This document shows positions 25,820 through 32,697 of a DNA stretch of 35,172 nt, one piece after another. The translations under genes and the position numbers were made by a program. The notes under the pieces are model-generated. The model did no database searches, was not told the DNA's origin, and saw nothing but the letters and a program-made list of their open reading frames with translations. The stretch spans positions 1-35,172 of the forward strand of contig PMHJ01000034.1 in assembly GCA_003158175.1 (NCBI GenBank), in the 5' to 3' direction. The stretch comes from Candidatus Cybelea septentrionalis. GTDB lineage: Bacteria; Vulcanimicrobiota; Vulcanimicrobiia; Vulcanimicrobiales; Vulcanimicrobiaceae. Each line of letters begins with the position of its first letter. Within the stretch, counting starts at the first letter, position 1.

Positions 25820-26164
25820 TTACCGCTTCTTTCGGGCGTTTTTCTTTGGTCGGCTGGCGGCAGCACGGGGCTTACCCGGTGCTTTGCGTCCCCGGCTTTC
25901 AACCTCGACAGCGAGATTCTCGGCGGCTTCACCCCCGGCCTCGACCAGGCTCCCGATCGTGCTCACGATCTTGCCTAATTTCTGGGCTCCCCGGGCAACT
26001 TTCTTGGTGCCGCGAGAGACCTTTGACGCGGCTGTGGCCGCTTTCTTAGCAAGACTCTTTCCGCGTCGCGCGACCTTTTTCGCGGCTTTTTTCGCCGGGG
26101 TCACTACGCGTCTTGCGCCGGATTTCGCAGTGGACTTTTTGCGCGCATTTTTCTTAACTGCCAT
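25820..26164 (-). CDS. Histone H1-like Lys/Ala-rich DNA-binding protein
   Basis: 114 residues, dominated by Lys, Ala and Arg: KKNARKKSTAKSGARRV, TPAKKAAKKVARRGKSLAKK and PKKNARKKR at the C-terminus. A less basic centre (IVSTIGSLVEAGGEAAEN) could be a short helix. This resembles bacterial histone H1-like tails (Hc1/Hc2 and AlgP type), which coat DNA or modulate nucleoid structure. Low complexity limits confidence in homology. It is on the same strand as, and 65 nt before, the His-rich membrane protein, and is divergent from the secreted protein at 26365. Confidence 0.75.
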   Translation of the reverse strand: MAVKKNARKKSTAKSGARRVVTPAKKAAKKVARRGKSLAKKAATAASKVSRGTKKVARGAQKLGKIVSTIGSLVEAGGEAAENLAVEVESRGRKAPGKPRAAASRPKKNARKKR

Positions 26165-26364
26165 AAATGTTCACAGTATCTCCAAGAGCCGCCGTAAAAA
26201 TCGGCGTGTATTAAGCTTCCCCTGACTTGCGGCTAAGCAAACTTAGTTGTTCACATATTTCCATGTTGAGGCAACGGTAGGTCATCACGACGGTTGCAGT
26301 TTGAAGGCGGCCGACCCCGTACCACGGAAAGTCTCAGCAAACCTACTTTCCGGAGGTCGCCAGC

Positions 26365-27021
26365 GTGAGGTTTTATCTATCCGCCGTCCTCGTTGCCGTC
26401 ATCTTCGCCTTCGCCACGCGAGCGTCTGCGACAACTTGCGCTCCAGCACAGCTCGCCCACATCACGATCGCAAACGCCACCCGCGGTGTCGATCCCGCGT
26501 CGTTTGCAGCGCAGCCGAAGAATTATTACCGCATCGGCAGCGACAAGCTGCGCATCGAGGAGGCAGTCGATACGGCTAATGGCATCCATGGCGTCGTCGT
26601 CGTTGCGGAGCCAAACATCTGGATGGCTAATCTGTATGATGGTACCGGTAAGCACATCGTTGATCCGGGGCCGACCTTCTTTGCGAAGGCGCCAGTCTTC
26701 GGTACGAGACTTTCGGGAAAGCTCATCGGCTTGGAGTTTGGCTGCGAGGCCGAGTTCATCGCCGCGAACGCGCCCAAGCCGGTGCGCGTCGAGCAAGTCG
26801 GTGGCATAGGCTTTGACGTCTACCGCATAGAGGACGGCCCCGACGCGGTGGAGATCCTCGAACGATCCGGCACGAACATTCCGGCTTTCGTACGTTACTT
26901 TCATCAAGGCAATCTGACGGCGGTTCTCCGCTACGACCTCTACCTAACAAACCTTCCAAACGACCCGAGTCTATTTCTCCCGCCGCCCAATGTTCGCTAT
27001 ACCGAAGCGGGGAAGGGTTAA
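26365..27021 (+). CDS. Secreted protein of unknown function
   Basis: 218 residues from GTG 26365, with CGGAGG about 9 nt upstream. The signal peptide (FYLSAVLVAVIFAFATRASA) is clear. The mature part is beta-rich, contains two Cys (TTCAPA and FGCEAE) and ends in NDPSLFLPPPNVRY. The LTNLPNDPSLFLPPPNV ending is a style I associate with periplasmic RseB/LolA-like repeats, where a lipid-binding half-barrel ends in such a loop, but I cannot confirm it. It is convergent with the frameshifted gene downstream, with a possible structured RNA between. Confidence 0.75.
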   Translation: MRFYLSAVLVAVIFAFATRASATTCAPAQLAHITIANATRGVDPASFAAQPKNYYRIGSDKLRIEEAVDTANGIHGVVVVAEPNIWMANLYDGTGKHIVDPGPTFFAKAPVFGTRLSGKLIGLEFGCEAEFIAANAPKPVRVEQVGGIGFDVYRIEDGPDAVEILERSGTNIPAFVRYFHQGNLTAVLRYDLYLTNLPNDPSLFLPPPNVRYTEAGKG

Positions 27022-27082
27022 GGTTAGCGGTACGCTTGTAAGGTTACGCAACCGGCTCACGAGCTAGTGTACCGGCGAAAAA

Positions 27083-27148
27083 GGCGACATCGCAAAACCC
27101 CGCGTAGGGTTTAGACAGCCCTCGGCATGAGAATGCCACGGGGTCGCC
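27083..27148. other. Possible three-way-junction RNA element between convergent genes
   Basis: An outer pair GGCGAC (27083-27088) with GTCGCC (27143-27148) encloses two perfect hairpins: AAACCC/GGGTTT (27095-27100 with 27107-27112, 6-nt loop) and GGCAT/ATGCC (27124-27128 with 27133-27137, GAGA tetraloop). Together they give a compact three-way junction. It matches no riboswitch I know. It lies in the 159-nt gap between two convergent genes, so a terminator or 3-prime-UTR element is the simplest reading; no U-run follows either arm. Confidence 0.4.
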
Positions 27149-27236
27149 GAGAGTAAATTACGATCGGACATAGGCCGCCATCAGATAAGCAATGGAGGCC
27201 GGGTCCGCGTGCGGCCGTCGTAACTGAGAGGCTCGT

Positions 27237-28455
27237 CTAGGAGTCGGGACAGCGATCTTTGCTCGTGCCGTCGATCAACGAAAAGTAGGTCACGCGAGCG
27301 TCGGTGCGCAGCTGGCCAGAGAAATGTCAATACTGTCGGGCTCAAGAGTTTCGCCTCTACACCCTGTGTGGTAAATGCGCAGGTCGGTGGATCCAACGGC
27401 GCCCCGGAAACCGTCCCACGGCGCAAAGCTAGTCGTGCTGAGATAATGTCTCCGACCGCGTTTACTTGAGCATTTAGCTGAACATAGGCATTCACAATCG
27501 GGAGCGATAACCGAGAGATCTCTTCGATCTTCCGGCCATTGACGAACGCATAGAGCGCGGTCCTGTCCCCCTTTAGCTCGATCTCGCACGCGGGTGCGCA
27601 TTCTGCCTGCACCGGATTCCAAGATTTCTTCCCTGCCGATGTCGACGCGGCCGTGAAGGCGCTCAACGTCGCCGCGTCCGGATCGCCCCGCGACAGCCCA
27701 ATCTCAATCCACGACGGGGCCGTCCGGGCCTTCAGCATAACACCGACAAGTGACCAGGAGCGATTCGAAGGTGCAGGAGCCATCTCGGCGGCGTACTGTA
27801 GGTCAAAGTCTCCGGAGAAATCATCGTTGAGATAAACGGTGCCTTCGCCGTCGGTCGAAATGCCCGTTGGTCTTTCGAAATGCTTAACGCAGATAGTATC
27901 GAGCGACGCGCGCGCCGCGGGTTCTTCCTTCTCAGTGTCCAGTCGCCCGTAGGTCGCCACGAACGCTGCGGTTGTGCCGAGAAGGAGAGTCTGTTCTAAA
28001 ACGACATTCATCGTTCCGATAGCGAGCTTGTTTTCCGAGTACCATCCGTCGGTCGTCCCGCTGCAGACTCTCTCCGCGTGCGTTGCAACCATGTTTTTTG
28101 CACCCACGAGCTTCTTGTAAGCCGCGTTTATTTCTTGGGCGACAGCTTCGAGCGTCACAGTCTTGCCAGGGGGAATGACTATGTAGCTCAGGGTGATCGT
28201 GTCTGCTGGGTTCGGAGGGGGCGCATTCCAGCCACCTACGTAGATAGCACCTGGCGACGTCGGCAGCGTCTCCTTAGCGGTCCAACCAGTTGGCACAACG
28301 ATCGTGGGAAGTTCATCCGCCACCGTTGCCGCCGGCGAGGCCGACGCGGCCGAACTCGGAGTCGGAAGCGATCGAGCCGGAAAGGCAGTTGCGGCCGGCA
28401 TCAGAAAGATGCTGGTCAGAATTCCAGCGCGCATCATCAAGCGAAACGTCGTCAT
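27237..28455 (-). pseudogene. Secreted protein of unknown function, C-terminus frameshifted
   Basis: The gene runs from ATG 28455 with a signal peptide (MMRAGILTSIFLMPAATAF), an Ala/Ser/Pro linker, then a domain beginning ELPTIVVPTGWTAKETLPTS. The uninterrupted frame runs to 27181 but its last 40 residues are Arg-rich and unlike the rest. One base removed near 27318-27324 joins SPTVLTF to SGQLRTDARVTYFSLIDGT and a natural-looking end (SKDRCPDS) at TAG 27237-27239. This could be a real mutation, in which case the tail is replaced, or a base-call error. Four Cys in the domain may form disulfides. Family not recognised. Confidence 0.6.
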
Positions 28456-28718
28456 CCTAATAAGGCACGGTCGTAAACGCGGAATAGTTGCATACGCCCC
28501 GATTCGACCGATCCACACCCAAACGCTTCCACGGTCGAAGCGAGTAAACTTCGACACCTAACGAACGTCCCCATGGCTCCCGACAAGGTTTCGATGCAGT
28601 TCGCGCACGGATACTGCTCGCTTCTACGGGTCGGCTTCGCGCAGCCATCCGGCGACCTACTTACTCGAACACTACTCGAATAAATCGAATATAGAAACCG
28701 AGAGCATCCACGCAAGAG

Positions 28719-28925
28719 TTAGATCGCGGCGAAGTCTACCACAATCTCATTGAGCCCGGGGAACATGTGCGCGGCTTGAAGTAGCTTAGTCAGCGAGCCT
28801 TCCGTGTATTGCACGAGTTCATTTCCGTCAACGCTCTGTCCAACCTCGATGCGACTGACTGCTGGGTTATAGTTTAGCCTTAATGTGCTGCCGTCAAAGT
28901 AGGCGCTCCAGTCGCGATTGTCCAC
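28719..28925 (-). CDS. Small protein of unknown function, start uncertain
   Basis: 68 residues from GTG 28925. The composition (NRDWSAYFDGSTLRLNYNP, FPGLNEIVVDF) looks like a genuine folded protein, but no ribosome-binding site precedes the GTG and the frame is closed a short way upstream. An ATG at 28933, one frame away, would join it if the AAA run at 28928-28930 (T-run on this strand) had one more base, reading MFSVDNRDW. The gene may therefore be frameshifted, or the start atypical. It lies in an AT-richer patch. Confidence 0.45.
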   Translation of the reverse strand: MDNRDWSAYFDGSTLRLNYNPAVSRIEVGQSVDGNELVQYTEGSLTKLLQAAHMFPGLNEIVVDFAAI

Positions 28926-28995
28926 AGAAACATTGTACCAGAATCCACACGGAGATTTTCAAGTTTAAAATTCGCCTCAACAACTCGGAACCAAC

Positions 28996-29034
28996 CGTTA
29001 ACGAGCGTAAACGCTCCGTTAACGGACGTAAACG
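28996..29034. repeat. Four helically phased CGTWAACG boxes (possible operator array)
   Basis: CGTTAACG at 28996, CGTAAACG at 29006, CGTTAACG at 29017 and CGTAAACG at 29027. Start-to-start spacing is 10, 11 and 10 bp, about one helical turn, forming two 21-bp direct repeats. CGTTAACG is itself palindromic. The array sits between a minus-strand small gene and a plus-strand small frame, where a shared operator would be expected. Caution: 21 bp equals seven codons, and the minus strand is open across it (FTSVNGA then FTLVNGW), so a coding repeat is an alternative. Confidence 0.5.
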
Positions 29035-29075
29035 CGACCTGAGTTAAAAGATAAACTGGGGCTGGTCACGGTAGT

Positions 29076-29258
29076 ATGGCATCACTGGCCTCGATCGCGT
29101 CAGCGCCAAGCGCCAGCAGAAGAAAGATCGCACGCGAACGCTCTGCGACGACGAGGAAGAAGGCGGAGGCGGAACTCGCTCGCATAATCACGGAGCTAAG
29201 CTCCGGGGAGTCTTGGAGCTATTTAAAGTCTAGAGCGCCCAATCGGGGGGCTCCTTAA
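29076..29258 (+). CDS. Possible small basic protein
   Basis: 60 residues: an Ala/Ser-rich start, then a basic amphipathic helix (RRKIARERSATTRKKAEAEL) and ELSSGESWSYLKSRAPN. No ribosome-binding site at normal distance (GGGG is about 15 nt away). It follows the CGTWAACG boxes by 42 nt. It may be a small DNA-binding or regulatory protein, or a chance frame; I favour neither strongly. Confidence 0.3.
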   Translation: MASLASIASAPSASRRKIARERSATTRKKAEAELARIITELSSGESWSYLKSRAPNRGAP

Positions 29259-29394
29259 GGCAGACCGCGCCCGCTTCTAATGCGCGCTGGTAAGTTGCAT
29301 CGACGTTGTAAACATATCAGGCTTGGGAAAACGCCTGCTAATAATTGGGCGGCAAAAGCTGCACCGAATTCGCGCTACAGGTCACTAGCGCCAC

Positions 29395-29433
29395 GAGGAG
29401 CGCCGGCATACTATCAATATACCGGTGCTCCTC
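29395..29433. other. Long inverted repeat, possible terminator-like hairpin
   Basis: GAGGAGCGCCGG (29395-29406) pairs with CCGGTGCTCCTC (29422-29433): 12 pairs, one of them G-T, around a 15-nt AT-rich loop. It lies 35 nt beyond the stop of the minus-strand propeller gene, where a transcript-ending hairpin is expected, but no T-run follows on either strand. The surrounding stretch 29259-29468 otherwise holds no gene I can support. Confidence 0.4.
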
Positions 29434-29468
29434 ATTAGTGAGTCCGCTACGTAGACGAGAAACGATGA

Positions 29469-30482
29469 TTATTTCTCTGCTGCCGTCACGCCGAGCGGCT
29501 CGGGCAAACCGCTTCCTAGCACCGCAATCGCTGAACCGCCGGCCGGGTACTTGAAAACTTCACCGTCTCCGTTACCCGCATCCCCGCAGTAGACAATGCC
29601 CTTAACGAGCCAGGTCTGCGCGCAGTCGCCGGCACCAGAGTACGAGACAGTGCCCTTCAACGTCGCCGTCGTCCCGCTGACGATGTACTGATACGTCGCG
29701 CTCGCTAGCTGATCGAAGACGGTGAGGTACGTGCCGTCCCACTGCACGGAGCCAGGAAACTGCACCGAATTGCTTGTTGCGATCGTTTTGAACGTACTGC
29801 TGCCCTTCGGGAGCTCAACGAGCGCGAAGGAACCGCTGATGGTCAAACCATCGGCGAAGAGATTCCCCTGGTTGTCGTAGCCGTCGAAGTACTCTGCATC
29901 TAGCGGCGTGGTGTAAACGGTACCCGAGCCGGTTGCATTCTTGAAGATCACGACGTCGCCGCTACCTGGGCCCGACTCGAAAAAGATGCCGACTGCAAGA
30001 TCGCCGCTGGTATTCATGGCGCAGCTGGTTGGAAAAGAGTAAGGGACGGACAGCGTCTTGATCGGCGTCTGGGGAACCTTGTACTCCGTAATCTGGGTCT
30101 GGCCGCCGACGTTCCAGAAGGTCTTCTTCCCATAACCGTAGAGGACGTTCGTGCACCCTTGCCCCCCATCGCCGGCGATCTCACCGATCTGCCGGGTGTT
30201 CTTCGGATAGTCGAAAATGGCGGCGTAGCTGTTGTAGTCGTTGAAGACGTACTCAAAGTCCTTCGACTTTGAATGCTTGTCGGGCATAATCTGTGTGTAA
30301 CGTGGCGTCGCGCTCAGGCGCGCTGCCGTCACCGGCCTTCCGTTCACAAAGAGCATCCTACCGACGTACGTGCCATTAAGCGCAGCGGTTGACGGCGCGA
30401 CCGCCGAGCCCCCGCCGCACGCCGAGCATGTCGCAAGCGCAACTAGAGCACACGTGTATTTTACTAAACCAGTCGGATTCAC
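29469..30482 (-). CDS. Propeller-type lipoprotein of unknown function
   Basis: 337 residues from GTG 30482, preceded by AAAGGGG about 9 nt away. The lipoprotein signal ends in ATCSACGGG, anchor Cys near residue 22. The mature part carries propeller-like blades: FEYVFNDYNSYAAIFDYP, GDLAVGIFFESGPGSGDVVIFKNATG, GNLFADGLTISGSFALVELPKG and GIVYCGDAGNGDGEVFKYPAGG. It resembles the 71-1081 and 7145-8206 proteins in blade style and in the final YP-x-GG turn. Function unknown. It is divergent from the VOC gene; the 234-nt gap must hold both promoters. Confidence 0.82.
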   Translation of the reverse strand: MNPTGLVKYTCALVALATCSACGGGSAVAPSTAALNGTYVGRMLFVNGRPVTAARLSATPRYTQIMPDKHSKSKDFEYVFNDYNSYAAIFDYPKNTRQIGEIAGDGGQGCTNVLYGYGKKTFWNVGGQTQITEYKVPQTPIKTLSVPYSFPTSCAMNTSGDLAVGIFFESGPGSGDVVIFKNATGSGTVYTTPLDAEYFDGYDNQGNLFADGLTISGSFALVELPKGSSTFKTIATSNSVQFPGSVQWDGTYLTVFDQLASATYQYIVSGTTATLKGTVSYSGAGDCAQTWLVKGIVYCGDAGNGDGEVFKYPAGGSAIAVLGSGLPEPLGVTAAEK

Positions 30483-30716
30483 GAAGTTACCCCTTTCCGA
30501 GTAGACGCGATTGCCTGACTTTCTCAGGCGGCTAAAAAGAGCGGGTGAGAAGCAGGTTCAGCAACCGCAGTTGAGTGTCTTTCGACGAGCACCTGCCAAT
30601 GTTTCTACCGTACAAGGTTCCCGCCGCGCCCGCCGAGCGCTGAGGCAGGGGTGCCCGCGATATTACTGGCCAAAGGCGCGGAGGCGCGTAACTTAGTAAA
30701 CGCAAAGGAGATACCC

Positions 30717-31172
30717 GTGGACCAGATGGAGCAAAATGAGGATTTACGAGAAGGACGCTTGCGCTATTTTGAAACGTATGCGTTTCCGCTGTTCAGTCAC
30801 ATCGACCTGCGGGTTAGCGATGCGGATGCCGTGCGCCCGTTCTACGATGCCCTCATGGCGCTCTTCGGCACTGAACCAACGACGCCACGAGTCGTGCGTT
30901 ACGGCTATACTCGACGCTATGACAGCATCCGGGCGGATTTCTTTAATATTTTTGCCGATCCCAACGCGCGCCCGACAGCTACGCGCATTGCCTTCGCCGC
31001 CCCAAGCACTGCCTTTGTTGACGAAGTCGCGGCCGTGGTTCGGACGCATGGGGCTCAAAATATTGAAGGTCCCCAATACTTCGACCAGCATCACCCAACG
31101 TTCTACGCAGTGTTCTTCGAAGACCCTTTGGGCAATCGCTACGAAGTTTGCCATCACCGCATGGATAAATAG
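30717..31172 (+). CDS. VOC (glyoxalase/bleomycin-resistance fold) family protein
   Basis: 151 residues from GTG 30717, chosen because AAAGGAG sits 6-7 nt upstream; the frame is open to 30651 but without support. The family opening is FSHIDLRVSDADAVRPFYD, and the end is FYAVFFEDPLGNRYEVCHH, giving the His and Glu ligands typical of VOC metalloenzymes. Members include glyoxalases, dioxygenases and antibiotic-binding proteins; the substrate cannot be deduced. It is cytoplasmic, stands alone and is the last gene before the tRNA-Ser fragment. Confidence 0.87.
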   Translation: MDQMEQNEDLREGRLRYFETYAFPLFSHIDLRVSDADAVRPFYDALMALFGTEPTTPRVVRYGYTRRYDSIRADFFNIFADPNARPTATRIAFAAPSTAFVDEVAAVVRTHGAQNIEGPQYFDQHHPTFYAVFFEDPLGNRYEVCHHRMDK

Positions 31173-31327
31173 CAGCAACAGGGAGGGCCCGCATAAAGCA
31201 TATCGACACTATCTTCGATCCGGCCGTCGCGGTGGAAGTCCATGGCGCGACCACGGCAACGAGCGATTGTTCAAAGGCGCCGAGAGGGTGGCGGAAATCC
31301 CGATGTAATAAGGTGTTCCAGAAACGT

Positions 31328-31366
31328 GGAGAGGTGGCAGAGCGGTTGAATGCGGCGGTCTTGAAA
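31328..31366 (+). pseudogene. tRNA-Ser(UGA), 5-prime half only
   Basis: The sequence starts with the acceptor arm GGAGAGG and continues TGGCAGAGCGGTTGAATGC (D arm), then CGGTC and the anticodon loop TTGAAA, with anticodon TGA. An intact tRNA-Ser would go on with ACCG, a long variable arm and a T arm ending CCTCTCC. Instead it changes at 31367 to TGCTTACAGC, and I find no T arm or 3-prime acceptor strand downstream. The break in the anticodon loop is a favoured integration point for tyrosine recombinases, so this looks like one end of an integrated element. An intact copy may lie beyond the window. Confidence 0.8.
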
Positions 31367-31802
31367 TGCTTACAGCTAACCTCGATAAGCCCTCGCAAGT
31401 ATCATCTGAGCATGTTTAGCAGGCTTACCAGAACGTGTTCGACCTTATCGTATCTTATTCTGTGAGAAAATCGGTGAGAAGGATTCGATTTCTCACATCG
31501 TCCTCACGTCGCTCAGACGGCAGGAGCGCTAACGTCTGGGCGCGACCCCTTACATGCGAAGCAGGCTAAGGTCATCTTGTACTATAGTAAAAATAAGCAG
31601 AAACAGTGTTGTTATATGGGTTTCTCGCAAGCTGAGATTCCGCTAGCGTTCGTCAAAATCCGCCCATATTCGTCCCTTTGGTGGTCATTTGGTGGTCAAG
31701 GAACGGGGGCAGAGCTAGACGCGAGGACAGCGCCAGGCAAAGCCTATGCGAAGACTAATTGCGCAGGTCGGCTCTTAGTGGAGCTTTCCGGGCTAGCTCA
31801 GG
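31367..31802. other. Gene-poor junction region of the putative island
   Basis: No coding frame here is convincing; an 80-residue frame at 31577 has atypical composition and no ribosome-binding site. The stretch is visibly more AT-rich than the left part of the window. It holds a bulged inverted repeat, TGTGAGAAAATCG (31461-31473) with CGATTTCTCACA (31486-31497), and a perfect 11-bp tandem duplication TTTGGTGGTCA at 31677-31698. It may contain the remains of an attachment site or of an integrase end; no recombinase gene is visible. Confidence 0.45.
31677..31698. repeat. 11-bp tandem duplication TTTGGTGGTCA x2
   Basis: Two adjacent perfect copies at 31677-31687 and 31688-31698. They lie in the non-coding junction between the tRNA-Ser fragment and the Abi_C gene. 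They could be a recombinase or regulator site, or replication slippage. Confidence 0.6.
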
Positions 31803-32666
31803 TCAAATCACCCCTTTAGTTGTTTGAAACTCATAAGTCGAAACTAGAAAATCCGCGACCGTGCGTGCCGCGTTCACGGCCAAAACCGCGTGACGCCGTT
31901 CTGGCTTAAACGTACGGGCGTGTGCGTCGCTCATCTTATTCCGAGTTTCCGCAACGCCCTGAACAACGCTGCTGAGGCCGCTCAAGATCATTTTTAAGGA
32001 TGTCGGTAAGGCTTTGCCCTCTACCGTTTGCGATGGGTCAAGATTTAGGAGCTTACTAACTCGCTTAAAGTATTTCGTCAAATCACCGTCTTGATTGGGC
32101 TCCTTTCGCGTGAGCGACTGTTCCAGCGCTAAAACGATCGTCTCAAGCATGGTTCTAGCATTTGTGATTGCGCCGTCATAATCGGCGTTCGAAAGCTTCT
32201 CTTCGCATTTGTCATGCTGCTCTTGCAGGTAGCTTCTGTCAAGGGACCGCAAGACTGCCGAAGCCTGACTTACCTTGATGCTAGAGATAGTAACGTCAAT
32301 AAGCCGGTATGCATGACCTTTAGGGCGGAGTTCAAAACCATCGAATTTTAAGAATTTGTTTAGGTGTTCGACCGCAGCCTCGACGGGTCTATCTGAAGCC
32401 AAAAAATGCGTCGGATGGACGACCGCTTCGACGATAACCGCCATTCTAGCGGTCCCGTTGGCGCCATCTAGATAAGCTCTTGTTTCTGGTAGCCTTGAGC
32501 CAAAACCCTCACTGTAGGTGCGACGGACGCCAAGGGTCTCACTAAAGAAAGCAAGGATTTCTGGGCCGGATCGATATGGCGAAAGCTTCCCGGTCGCGTC
32601 GTAAGGCATACCGCCGGTAATGAGATCAGTGAGAATGGTGAGAGTTTTAGTCGAGAGTTTTCGCAT
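31803..32666 (-). CDS. Abortive-infection family protein with Abi_C C-terminal domain
   Basis: 287 residues. The C-terminal region, from about residue 150, matches the Abi_C pattern: YDGAITNARTMLETIVLAL, then SSVVQGVAETRNKMSDAHA and RHAVLAVNAARTVADFLVS. This domain is found in phage-exclusion proteins and is thought to trigger growth arrest on infection. The N-terminal half (SPYRSGPEILAFFSETLG, ARMAVIVEAVVHPTHFL) is a separate domain I do not recognise, possibly the sensor. It follows the DUF4268 gene by 31 nt on the same strand, likely the same transcript. Start signals are weak. No toxin active site is visible. Confidence 0.85.
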   Translation of the reverse strand: MRKLSTKTLTILTDLITGGMPYDATGKLSPYRSGPEILAFFSETLGVRRTYSEGFGSRLPETRAYLDGANGTARMAVIVEAVVHPTHFLASDRPVEAAVEHLNKFLKFDGFELRPKGHAYRLIDVTISSIKVSQASAVLRSLDRSYLQEQHDKCEEKLSNADYDGAITNARTMLETIVLALEQSLTRKEPNQDGDLTKYFKRVSKLLNLDPSQTVEGKALPTSLKMILSGLSSVVQGVAETRNKMSDAHARTFKPERRHAVLAVNAARTVADFLVSTYEFQTTKGVI

Positions 32667-32697
32667 GTCTAAATCGCGTCGTCGGGACTAGCGGGTC

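Noticed and set aside
27083..27148. c-di-GMP (GEMM) riboswitch
   Set aside because: GCAAAACC and CGGGGTCGCCGA look superficially similar, but the conserved core order is absent and the element lies after, not before, a gene.
28452..28715. 87-residue minus-strand frame upstream of the frameshifted gene
   Set aside because: Cys/Arg/Ser-rich with no domain, overlaps the start of the real gene; probably promoter region.
29395..29433. Rho-independent terminator
   Set aside because: The stem is strong but there is no T-run after it on either strand, so only a hairpin is claimed.
31193..31308. Frame beginning ATAAAGCATATCGAC behind GGGAGGG
   Set aside because: It starts with ATA, not a normal start codon, and encodes nothing recognisable; at most a decayed gene start.
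31577..31819. 80-residue frame on the + strand
   Set aside because: No ribosome-binding site, atypical composition, and it overlaps the tandem repeat and the end of the Abi_C gene.
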